DNA of 64,000 bases from Siniperca chuatsi (lineage: Eukaryota > Chordata > Actinopteri > Centrarchiformes > Sinipercidae): assembly GCF_020085105.1 (NCBI RefSeq), contig NC_058044.1, positions 29,082,206-29,146,205 on the forward strand. The letters run 5' to 3'. The position numbers were made by a program, and so were the translations under genes. The notes beneath the pieces were generated by a model that did no database searches, was not told the origin of the DNA, and worked only from the letters and a program-made list of their open reading frames with translations. How positions within the stretch are numbered: the first letter of the stretch is position 1; every line of letters begins with the position of its first letter. Of this stretch, positions 1-10,784 are shown piece after piece.

Positions 1-599
1 GGTCTGACATGTTGTCATTGTGAGCAGTAAGTCTCTGGATCTGAGGTCTCTACAAGAAACATATTTTGGCAGCATATCAACTATCACGCCTGATGAAAAG
101 TGCATGACTTTAAGACAGATTTTAAGATCTTAAAATATATAAACTCAGACTAACTGGAAGCCGAAGCAGAGACTTCACAACTGGTGTGTGCTCTTGTCCT
201 TTCTCTAGTTGAAACTGTCGCAGCAGCATGATTATGTACCACTTGTAACTAGTAACCTTGAAGGACACCTACTTGAAATTGCTCCAGGTGCTAACGAGGT
301 GATTGGCTTGCATCTGTGCCATCCAGCCTTGCTGCTTATTGGGCAACCAGTTCAGAAGCTGGCCAATCAGTATGCCAAGCCAGCTATAAAAGAAGTCCAG
401 GGGGCAGACTGTTTGATTCTGTGATGCTGGTTATGTGAGTGGATTGTGTATGAGCAAACTTGGCAAAATGCTAAAGAAAGGTATGTGGAAAGCAGTTGGA
501 AGTTTGGGGTACCCTGTACATTTTTTCACTCATAGTTCTGTCTGTCTAGAAACACTAGGTTTAGCGGTTGGTGCCACCTCTGTAAGTTTTGTTTAGTTC
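1..599. other. Spacer, no recognised gene
   Basis: No exon, repeat end or RNA gene is recognised. A 71-codon open frame at 209-424 has no familiar motif and no convincing splice context, so I do not call it. The stretch may include the eroded 5' part of the LINE that starts to be readable near 600. Confidence 0.4.
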
Positions 600-1800
600 T
601 TGTTGCAGATAATATGGTTGCACGTGCGTCTGCAGCACTGTGCATTGGACAGCGTGGTCAGTAACACTGGGGCCCCTCAGGGGACTGTCCTCTCCCTTCC
701 TCTTCACCATCTACACCACAGACTTCAGCTGCCACAGAGTCCTGCCACCTTCAGAAGTTTTCTGATGACTCTGCTGTGGTGAGATGTATCAGCAGTGTTG
801 ATGAGACTGAGTACAGGGCTGTGGTGGGGGACTTGTCTCATGGTGTGAGCAGAACCATCTGCAGCTCAATGCGACTAAGTCTAAGGAGCTGGTTGTGGAT
901 CTACGAAGGGCCAAGGCACCAGTGACCCCGGTTTCCATCCAGGGGGTCAGTGTGGACATTGTTGAGGACTACAAGTACCTGGGAGTACACATGGACAATA
1001 AACGGGACTGGGCTAAGAATACTCAAGCTCTTTACAGGAAGGGCCAGAGCCGCCTCTATTTTCTGAGGAGGCTGAGGTCCTTCAACATCTGCCGGACAAT
1101 GCTGAAGATGTTTTGAGTCTGTGGTGGCCAGTGCTATCCTGAATGCTGTTGCATGCTGGGGCAGCAGGCTGAGGGTAGCGGACACCAACATAATCAACAA
1201 ACTGATCCGTAAGGCCAGTGACATTGTGGGGGTGGAGCTGGACTCTCTGGCGGTGGTGTCAGAGAGGAGGATGCTGGCCAAACTACACGCCATCTTGGAC
1301 AGTGTCTCCCACCCGCTCCATGACGTGCTGGTCAAGCAAAGGAGCATCTTCAGCGGAAGACTCTCTCCCCACACACACACACACACACAAAAAAGCACCA
1401 GAGTGCCACAGGAAGTCATTACATCTCTGCAATACTTGACATAATTGTGCAATATTCTGTGTAATAATCCTGTGCAATATTTTAGTTTAAAATTCCCAAT
1501 TTATTGATTACTCATACCTCTATTACTGCTGTGCAATATCCTTCGTTTCATTATAAGCTACACCTAACTTGACAGTTCATGCACTATTACCTTATACCGT
1601 ATTATCATCAACCCGTAAACCCACTTTGTACTTCACACTTATTTTATACTTATACCCACTTGGTACTAAATTTATTTTCTGACAAGTATTTTTTTTATTT
1701 ATTTTTTTTTTTTTTTGCTAGTACTTCTATTCCTGTGTGCACTGACATAAAGGTGAGCTGCTGTAACAAGAGTTTCCCCCCGGGGATCAAAATTACATAG
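600..1800 (+). mobile_element. L2-type non-LTR retrotransposon relic (reverse transcriptase C-terminal part and 3' tail)
   Basis: Translated pieces in shifting frames match the late reverse-transcriptase region of fish L2/Maui-like LINEs. They include TGAPQGTVLS near 670-700, a degraded FSDDSA-like catalytic block near 755-780, then VSIQGVSVDIVEDYKYLGVH (about 930-990), SRLYFLRRLRSFN and a C-terminal stretch with CWGSRLRVADTN. Frame changes and in-frame stops, for example at 1114 and 1442, show it is dead. The AT-rich 3'UTR ends near 1795 in a GGGGATCAAA-type tail. The part upstream of the reverse transcriptase is missing, as expected for 5'-truncated copies. Family assignment is from remembered motifs; dead status is directly visible. 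Confidence 0.85.
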
Positions 1801-3505
1801 TATTATGTTCATGGCGTTTTGTTGGAAATAAATCAAATGTTGCTTTAATGTGTCTTTTGTTAATTTAAAGGGAATAGCATGAATATAGAATACCCTAATG
1901 TGACATGCTTTAAACACTAAGCACTTTAAGCACTGTAGTATTTCATATGTGCTGCAGATACATTGTTGCAAGAGACTCTTCTGGACATTTGGAGTACTGT
2001 TATAACACTGTGTAGCTGACGGTTTCCAGAAGTGCTATTGTGGTTATTTCCTGGATTATTCTGAACAGTTTGCACTAATTATGTTTACTTATTATCCTTC
2101 AGATAACCACAACTTTACAAACTGATAATAAGCTGTCTATTAAAACTGGATACAGGATTCAGTGTACACATCTGCCCTTACTCCTGTGGAACATTATTAG
2201 ATTGGATTGCGGCAGTTTTTCTGCCGGACGAGGTTTGACTTGTGTACGTGAGCCTCAAATCTATAGATTTCAAACAACCTACACTATCACTTTCAGATTC
2301 ATTAACCTTCCCATTTGAAAACTTTTTTTTTTTTTTTTTTTTTTTAAATAACATTGTATTATAACAAGGCCTTGGAGTCTCCTCTTCCTCAGTGAAACCC
2401 CTCTGGGGTCCAGTCCAGCACAGAGGACTAACTATTCACGGGTGAAACGACAGCATCCTGCAGATGCACGTCTTTCATACAGTTTTGTTATCATTCAACT
2501 GTTAAATCCCATTAAAATGTTTTAAAATATTAATACTTTCTTTGAAGTTTACTTTTTTTAAATGTTCCACATCTTTCATACAACATTGTAATGAACATAT
2601 TTATTTACTAGGTAGATAGGAATTACACCCGTTGAGTAATGACCTGGAGTGGTGCCTCTCACTGACCCTGAAATTATTATAGACTTTAGGAGAAACACAT
2701 GTATAGATACATGTGTGTCCCAGCAGGCACGTGTACACACATGCACATACACACGAACTATGGGTTTATGTAAAATATTCACTGCATTCTAAGATTCAAC
2801 CATAGCCATCAAACTGTTTGCCATAAACTAAATTGGAGGTTATACAAATGATACTAATCATGAGTATATATAATATGTATAATATATAAAAAAATCACAT
2901 TAGTCTAATTTTTGAAGTTCTTCGTATTTAACGCTGGAATTTCCCAGTGTCCCATAATGCGCCTCGGTCAAATTCAACTGCTCAACGTCTACAAACAGCA
3001 GTTCCTTTGAGGTAGGTAACATTAGCTATGTCTCTCAAATTCATAAGTAAAGTAAATGCAGCTTAGCACTTGATTTGATCATTTCCTTTCCTTATTCTTA
3101 TTGTATTTTTTTTGTTTGTGTTTATGTTTTCATGCTGTAAAAAGAATTTCTTCTTGTGGGACAACAAAGATCTTAACTGAATTGAACAGAAGCGAAACAG
3201 AATCAGTATTGCACTTGTTTTATAACTGCTGGTAGAGTCATATAACAGTTACTACTCTTGACAGATGTCTGTTAATTAGTCGAATTAGTAAACTAATTTA
3301 TTTCTCTGAATACATCATTGTTTTTATCTGATCCTACTAACAAAACTGTATAACTGATTTATCTTTCAGGGAAATATCATATTAATTAAATAAGAGCAAC
3401 AAACAAACAACTTCAGAATTTTCTCAGTTGATGTGAAAAAACCCTTCACTGTAATGTTGACTGTACTACCGCGTCCCACATTGTTCAATAAAGGTTTTTA
3501 CAAAA
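1801..3505. other. Spacer with LINE tail fragment and poly-T
   Basis: AT-rich intergenic DNA. A 20+ base poly-T lies at about 2323-2345. A segment near 3110-3185 resembles the 3' tail of another L2-like element (a 'gctgtaa..aatttct..tgtgggac' pattern). No coding exon is seen. Confidence 0.4.
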
Positions 3506-3509
3506 AAAC

Positions 3510-3667
3510 GAGAGGGGCGGGACTTCGGGTGACGTCGTCACTTCTGCAAAGTATTTACGCACTTCCGCTAGTTTACCAACGCGCCACCGGAGATCGTCGC
3601 TGATAAACAATTACATCTCAACGCCGAAAGTTCTTTGTTCGTCTTCAGCGCTAACCTAAGCACCACG
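3510..3667 (+). promoter_or_regulatory. alyref: alyref promoter and 5'UTR
   Basis: About 150 bases before the alyref start there is a GC box (GGGGCGGGA, 3514-3522) and a CRE-like TGACGTCGTCA (3530-3540). There is no evident TATA box, which fits a housekeeping promoter. The transcription start is not determined; the interval includes the 5'UTR. Confidence 0.5.
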
Positions 3668-5946
3668 ATGGCTGATAAGATGAATATGTCTCTGGACGAC
3701 ATTATCAAGCTGAGTAAGAAAGGAGGCGGCGGCCGCGGAGGAGGATCGTCCGGGTCGGGTGGAAGTTCAGGTCGGGCCGGTGGTTCGTCTAGGCCGGCGC
3801 GGAGTCGACAGAATAACTTCAACCGTGAGAGAAACAACAGATCCACACCGTACACCAGGGTATGAAAGAGAAGCAGTGCAAATTGTGCCAAAATGGAAAT
3901 GAATGTACCGTGTCGATGCGTTTTATACGGCGTCCTTGACGGCTTATCGGTTTTGGTTAGCGTTACATGATAATGGACTTCCCCCGCAACGTTAACGAGT
4001 GTGGTTAGCAGCAACAGGGGAGAAGCTAGAAATCCTGAATTCCCTGAAAGAAATGAGCCATTTCCCGCCTGAATAACTTCATATGTCTGCTATGTGGGCC
4101 GCGTCCCACTCTGCATTAACGGCACCAAAAACAACGGGTTAACAGCTTCGTCGTAAAAACATGTCCCCATGTGAGACTAGCTTGGATGGATTTGTGCTCA
4201 AGATGGCTGCTTTGTGTCTGAAGATGTTCTGTGAGAAGTTGTCCTCTGAATTGTCAGTTGAGGAGGATCCGCCACAGGTCGCCAGTGCCCTCGCGTGTAA
4301 ATTATCCAGAATTTAAAAAAAACGAATTTAACGTCCTTATTTATTTTCAATGGCGGCAACCGTGGAACCTCAACAATAGCCACAGTGAACATGTTTTGCT
4401 TAATTAAATCTCTTTTTTTTTTTTTTTTTGTTTTCTATGGACTTGAACAGTTTTCATCTGCTCCAGTCAAAATTTCTCTTATCACCAATTTGATGGGGCC
4501 GGAAGAGGAAGATTTTAAAAAAACAAAATAAATAAATAAAAATGTCATTGGGGAAAAGCCATTATGCCCTTTTGGATGGACTCTTCCTGTGGAAAAACTG
4601 GATGATCCCCTTGGCCTGATTCCCAAGACATTTTTTGACATTACTTGACTGGTTATATGAAGAACAGTGGCGGTCAGCTTTATCAGACCTACATCTACTG
4701 GGCCCATGTTTGGTTCTGCCCTGTTGTCGTCTAAATCAAGCCCTTTGTGTTGCCTACAGACGTGACAATCGCCCTGTTCATCGCTCACCTATGTTGGCAT
4801 TTGTGGTCAAGTAATATTTATCTGATCACCAGTCCACCCTTTGTGAGTTATTGCCAACACGTGGAACCTGAAGATAGTATTATTTTCTTTTGTTGCTCTT
4901 CACAGCCCAGAGAGTTACCGGACAAATGGCAGCATGACATGTTTGAGGAGCACGTTGGTGGACGCAGAGGAGACAGTGCGGGAGCAGAAAGAAGTGTAGA
5001 AAGTAGTGGCAAGCTGCTGGTTTCCAATCTGGACTTTGCTGTGTCTGACTCCGATATCAAGGTAATATACTAAACCCAGTTAATCCACTTTTGCTAGCAT
5101 CAACGTGTTGTGAACATGACTGACGTTTCCACTTTGCTCCCCAGGAGTTGTTTTCAGAGTTTGGGGCATTAAACAAGGCATCTGTACATTACGACCGGTC
5201 TGGTCGCAGCAAAGGAACTGCAGATGTTCACTTTGAAAATATGGCGGATGCACTCAAAGCCATGAAGCACTATAATGGCGTCCCGCTTGATGGTGAGGAT
5301 TCAGCTCTCGTGCCACAATGACGTTGTCGTACTTTGGTTGCTTCTTTAGAAGTACTTAAATAAAATGCTCTCTCTCGTTTCAACTCCGTTTTTAGGCCGC
5401 CCCATGAAAGTCCAGCAAGTGACTTCAGAGGTCGACACACACAGTAGACAATCTACACAAGGGTAAGTTGTGGAAAAGTGGCCATGCAATGATGAAGGCA
5501 GGGATTTAGTTTGGGAAGATCGATGATTGGGAATTATGGGGAGACAAACTTTGATAAACTGAACTGACAGTCGCAGTATGTGCATACCAGCGATTGGAGG
5601 TTATAATGTAAATGTGGTCTCATCTAAAAACGCCGGATCTTTTTGCAGTTCAAACCGAGGCTTTGACCGGAGCAGACTTGGACAGCCCAAGTTTGAAAGG
5701 AGTGAAAGGAGACAAGGTGGCGGCAGCGGAGGTTTCAGAGGTCGGGGAAGAGGAAGAGGAAGTGGAAACAGACCCCAACTTTCTGCCGAGGAGCTGGATG
5801 CCCAGTTGGATGCGTACAATGCCAAGGTTTGTACTCGGGTTGCATAAAATTTATTTTTATTCTGTATTTTCACCATACTGTAAACATTATTGCTCATTTT
5901 AATAATCCTGTTTCTCATATTTAAATTTCAGATGGACACCAGTTAG
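3668..5946 (+). CDS. alyref: ALY/REF mRNA export factor (THOC4), complete, six exons
   Basis: Adaptor of the TREX complex that links spliced mRNA and the helicase UAP56/DDX39B to the NXF1 export receptor in the nucleus. Coding exons: 3668-3859, 4906-5061, 5145-5292, 5396-5462, 5649-5826, 5932-5946, giving 251 residues (human is 257). The N-terminal UAP56-binding motif [14 protein letters not shown] is followed by a Gly/Arg/Ser-rich region. The single RRM spans about residues 99-180, with RNP2 LLVSNL and RNP1-like KGTADVHF. A second RGG-rich region (exon 5) leads to the C-terminal UAP56-binding motif [17 protein letters not shown]. Start context ACCACGATGG is a good Kozak match. All introns are GT-AG and phases agree. 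The last exon holds only four codons and the stop. The next gene in the same direction is arhgdia, as in human. Identification is firm; only RRM-paralogue naming could change. Confidence 0.96.
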
Positions 5947-6990
5947 AAGCGCTCGGAGAGGATGCTGCTCCTGTCCCTCCCAATTTTTTTTAATTTATGT
6001 TATTTTGTAAAAATCTGGTTGATCAGATATGATGGATCGGACCTTTATTACACTTGTGTTTTGAAGCCATTTTATTGTATGGACAGTTGTATGCTGTTGA
6101 TTTTTTTTTTTTTTTATATTTCTCAGTATTTTTGTAGCCTTAGTTTTCTGGTGCAGTTTTTATGTTTTGAGGATTCCTCTCCTGGGCCACCAGCTCCTGC
6201 GCGCTTTTCCAAATGTATGGACAATTTCTTTAAATCTGCAACAAGATCGAATTTTTTTTTCTTTTTTTTTTTTTAAATCACGTAAACATGATTCAATGGT
6301 TTGACAGACTGTTTTAATGTAATGTTAAAATTGTTAAATGTTATAGTTCTGTCATTTGATACGGTATACTTGACACATGGACATTTCAAAGAGTTTTGTA
6401 CATAAATAATTATATTGAATCGTTTTTAATGGTTTTTTATTTTGAAATGTCTCCTCTCAGACAGAAAGTGCTGTTGCTCTTCACTGTGACATTATCTGCT
6501 TTTTAAAAGAAATGAATGGAATCCAAATGAAGACGACTGTGCAATGTTCTTGCTATTGTTGTGCACTTTTCTTAGTATTGTCTACTAGGCTTGTCGGCTT
6601 TAGCTGTTCAGACTTCTTAAGCGGTGACAAAATGTGCAGTTTTAAAGCGAAACTAGTTTGCTGAATGGTGGCCACAAGTGACAATTACGGGTTAAAGGTA
6701 AATGATGCTGCTAAAACAAGTAGAGAGGAGTCATGTCCCTTACAAGACTTCATCTACCTAAAGTCTGTTAACATGTGCCACCACAGGCTGTAGCAGCTTT
6801 TAATTATTCAGAGAAGTATTCTGTTATTGATTTCTTTAAAAGGTTACATAGTCTCATCCTAAGGGTTGTCCAAATGACTTTGTAAACAGATGCTTGACCA
6901 CCGTTCAGACATCTTTCTCGCGGACACAGTCATAAGTATCCTGGTTGCCTAATTCAGTCATGTGACAGAATAAAAAGAGAAACCAGTGTT
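5947..6990 (+). other. alyref: alyref 3'UTR and possible polyadenylation site
   Basis: AT-rich sequence follows the stop with no new exon. The only canonical AATAAA I see is at 6969-6974. Earlier variants such as 'ataaataatta' near 6400 may also be used. The true 3' end is not determined. Confidence 0.4.
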
Positions 6991-7119
6991 TATCACTTGC
7001 ATGTTAGCATTCTCTGTAATCCCTTTTTACTCTTATAGTATTCAACGAGTGCAAAATGTTTTCGTCTAAACTATGCGTATATGCAAGAAATTCAATTAAA
7101 TCGTGATTTTTTATTTATT

Positions 7120-7304
7120 TTTTCCCCGGTGGCGCGCGCCACCATACGTCACTTGCGTGCGCGTACCTGTTCCCGGAACCGCGTTGCGCGGGCGGCGCAC
7201 GGGGCGGCGCCGTTCCCTTGTTCGCCATACTTGCACGGGAGCGCAGAGCAACGAACGCATTTACTGCAAAGGCACCTGAAAGCACTACTGCATTTAATAT
7301 AAAG
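7120..7304 (+). promoter_or_regulatory. arhgdia: GC-rich promoter and likely non-coding exon 1 of arhgdia
   Basis: A CpG-dense island inside AT-rich DNA contains a perfect 16-base palindrome GGTGGCGCGCGCCACC (7128-7143), a CRE-like TACGTCA (7145-7151) and an NRF1-like TGCGTGCGCG. It ends at a strong donor 'aag|gtatgt' (7304/7305). The first coding exon of arhgdia begins two bases before its ATG after an acceptor, so an upstream non-coding exon is required. This is the best candidate, by inference. Confidence 0.6.
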
Positions 7305-7496
7305 GTATGTCTCCTCCGTTTCAAGTGCAGCTAATATGACTATTTCTAGAATAATCCTAACCGGCGCACATCGCTGAAACCGTTTTGATTTCACTCGTGC
7401 TCCCCGTCAACTGATGATAACTTGTCAGGCTAATGCTAGCCGCAGGCTCTGGTTAGCTTGGCTGAATTGTTCCCAGCGAACGAGCTAGCCACTTGT

Positions 7497-7500
<4 letters not shown>

Positions 7501-7548
<48 letters not shown>
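7501..7548. repeat. (CT)n microsatellite
   Basis: An uninterrupted CT dinucleotide run of about 23 units, in the presumed first intron of arhgdia. Confidence 0.95.
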
Positions 7549-7550
<2 letters not shown>

Positions 7551-9234
7551 AGTCCCACCCTGTACGAGAGGGTCGGCACCAGGAAAAGTTGAGCCCCATT
7601 GTTCAGTAAAAATCCATTTAATCATTCAGGCTAGTTAACTTTTTGCAGCTAGCAGTGCTGCCTCTATAAGGTTACTGGTGGGCTGTCAAAAGCGGTATGT
7701 TAGCCGGTTCTCTGAAAAGATGCCAGTCTACCGCGGTAGCGTTAGCTAGCTGCCACAGTCATTACATGTAAATAACGTTACTGTCGGTTAGCCTCATTAA
7801 ATCACAGTAATCTTGACATCACACATTTGTGGTGGACATTACATAATTCAGTAGCATTTGCAAAAGCCACAATCGTGTCACCACAGCTTACTTCTTTCCG
7901 GCAAGCATTGTTTTATTCAGTTGCACTGATTTCTAAAGCTGTGATTTGTAACATTTATGCAGCCATGCACAGGAAGCCTTTCCAACCAAAGAGAAGGGAA
8001 GAGGAACTTCTTGATTTTTCAGTTTAATGCCAACAGTTACATAATGCATCCACTCTGAAGCCCACTCCCCCACCAGCATCTCTTGCAAACAGCCTTCATT
8101 CAAATTTAGTCTCTTGCAGATATAAAATTTAGTTATGCAAAACAGTGGAGTGCATTTTGAGATCAAAGGAATGTTCAATAAAAAGAGTCTGACCCTTCCT
8201 CTACTGGGTCTATACAGTCATTTCCAAAGGTTGAGTAATATTTAAAGTCAATGCTCAACCATATTCGAAATTTTCTAAGAAAATCTATCTTAGATTGTCA
8301 TATAAAGGGATGATAGAAAATCTGTGCAACCAGTGGAGGTTAAATTTGAGCAGAAGCATATTTTACAAATGCTTTCCAAGCCTTGAATTAGTTAGGCTAC
8401 TTAAACTAAACTTGACTTGTTATTTGTTCCTTCATGTGTCAGAATGTGTGTGTGTGTGTATGGTAGTAAGGAAGACCAATGAAAACTTTGAACAGTGTTT
8501 TGGACCCCGCTCAGGCGCGTTTATGACTACGGACTAAAGCTCCCCAGTCGGCAGAGTTCGCTCCTTTACTGCTTTACAGACAATCCTCTAACGCCTGCTA
8601 GTTTGGGCAGGTCAGAGGAGAGAGTCGGGAAGAGTATGCTCAGAGATTCTCACTTCAAAAACCAGAAGGAGGAATCTGTATAGTGATAATCACAACAGTC
8701 TCTACAGATGTTGACAGGATTATTGTGAGTATTAGTTATGGTAACTCAGGATATAAAATACTTCACTGTTTTTCCCTTCTCATTCCAAATTTGCAATGTC
8801 CAACAATAATAGAAGTTTTGCAATATACAGTTAGTTGTTCAGACCTACTATCATGTCCTAAAACTTTCTCATCCACTTCCACAATTGGCACTCTGGTTGA
8901 CGGTGGCTGCTGAAAGAATTTAAATCCCTGAGTGGTTTCTGTCGTATAATGTAAACTGTAGTAGGTAGGTATTAAAGCATTATTACTGGCTTAAAACTGT
9001 TTGGGCAGATGCAGGTAAAATTAGCTCAGTTACATTTCGTTATAGCTGAATGCATGTCTGCAACAAACAATCCTTTTCTTGATTAATCAGTTAAGCGTTT
9101 TGTCAGAAATCAGTAAAAAAAAAAAAAAAGCCTGTCACAATTTTGCTTGTTTTGTGCGATCAACTGTCTAAAACATTGAAGACAAAAAAAAAATTTATGG
9201 ATTATCAAAATAGTTCTACATTAGGGCTTTAACT

Positions 9235-9525
9235 AGGCCTGACTATTATTTTCATTACCGAATAATCTTCTGATTATTTTCTCCATTAATTGATTAATTT
9301 TGTGGTTTAGAAAATTGTTAAAATGGCTCATCACAATTTACTAAAGCCCTATGTGATATCATCAGATGTCTTATTTTGTCTGACCAAGTCTAAAGCCCAA
9401 AGATTTTAAGTTTACAACTATATAAAATAGAGAAACGCAGCAAATCCTCACATTTAATCGATCATCAAAATGGTTGCGGATTGATTTTCTTTTGATCGAC
9501 TAATCGATTAATTGCCTAATGGTTT
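9235..9525. repeat. Dispersed 'ATCGATTAAT'-type fish repeat, MITE-like
   Basis: The left part reads 'tattattttcattaccgaat' and a downstream block reads 'gatcgactaatcgattaat'. The segment ends are roughly inverted relative to each other and resemble a non-autonomous DNA element that is common in fish introns. Family name unknown; boundaries are approximate. Confidence 0.45.
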
Positions 9526-10784
9526 CAGATCCAGATGAATGTAAAATGCCCTCTGGTGTATCTGCACTATGCAAGTCTTACACAGGTCTACAGTGCCATT
9601 TGTTCAGTCCAGCTGAATATTTGGCACTCCAGGGAAGGATTAGACTCATGCAAATGCCCATAGAGAGTTTACATCCTTAATTCACTCTGCTGGTTTTTCC
9701 ACATTACTGCGAATTAGTATTGTACACAGAACCACCCTTAAGGTTTCTTCTGGAGTAGCAGAGCTCAAAATGTTGCAAGAATTTTTTTTTTACAGTATTA
9801 AAATTGCTGCATTTAAGTGATAAAAGAAACAACCAACACTAAGGTGGTGTAGGAGAATGTAACTGTCTACACTGCATTGCTTGAGTCTGAACAAGGGATT
9901 CAGGGCCTGCTGCGCCGTGTAGTGCTGCGGGTGGGATGGCCTTAACGTGAATGTCAAGTCTTTTGGCATAAACAAAGCTCTTCCTGCTTTTGTTACTCGT
10001 TATGCTTATGCTTCAGCAGAGGGATTTCTTTCCAACACTAACCTCCTTAGCAAGGGATGACCCTGAACAAACAAGGTGATTTGCTGTCAAAATGAAACTT
10101 AAACCCACTGGCTTTGCATAAATTTAACACGCTGATTCATTTTCCTTCATTTCCTGATATGAATTGTATGGCTTCCTCATCTGGTGTTTTATGTGCACAA
10201 AAGTAATGTAGTCATGTAGCTAGGGGGGAAAGAAATATATACTGCATTACCTGAGTTTTAAAACAATGTGTCAGTCTTTTCTGAAACATCCCCACAATCT
10301 TTCTCATGCATTCAGTCCTTGTCCTATGGCCTCCCCCAGGGATCGGCTTTGTATCATGTGATGCATGATGCCTCATTCATGACTCTCCTAATGGCGGTGA
10401 TGTTATTTCAGAGAAATGTGTTTAGATGATATCACAAAGCAGCCAGAGTTAGGTCAGCAGCAGCAGCAGTGTAAAGAGAAACGCTGCTGCTGTCGCCTTA
10501 TCAGCACAACCTCACTGTCACACACCAGAGCAGCTACAGATCCAGGAGGCTGGACACTTTCCATCAGCATTCCTCACTTGTGGTGGTCATCTGCTTGTCC
10601 TGTGATTTACAACCTCTTCCCCAAGAGGCAAGTGTCCATTAGGAATACAGGATGAAACATTTGAAAATCTTTTCTTTTTCCTCCTCTTCTTTTTTTTCCT
10701 CAACCCTGCCTGCTTCATTTCCCTCCCCATGTGCCATTAATGCCCACTATTTTTCCTCCCCTTGCACCCACTCTGTCTCCAGAC

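Larger units (their letters stand above)
7305..10784. other. arhgdia: Probable arhgdia intron 1
   Basis: No coding exon is seen between the presumed 5'UTR exon and the first coding exon. It contains a (CT)n tract at 7501-7547 and the dispersed repeat at 9235-9525; the rest is unremarkable AT-rich sequence. Confidence 0.4.

Noticed and set aside
209-424. 71-codon open frame near the left edge
   Set aside because: No known motif and no splice support; could be part of an eroded element, but nothing shows coding function.
901-1452. 183-codon minus-strand open frame
   Set aside because: It is the antisense of the L2 reverse-transcriptase relic, with a Cys/Val run from an (AC)n tract; a shadow.
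4435-4788. 117-codon minus-strand frame in alyref intron 1
   Set aside because: No recognisable domain, crosses an A-rich low-complexity tract, and lies wholly in an intron of a well-defined gene.
7081-7394. Several open frames across the arhgdia promoter
   Set aside because: High GC makes stops rare; the sequence is better explained as promoter and non-coding exon.
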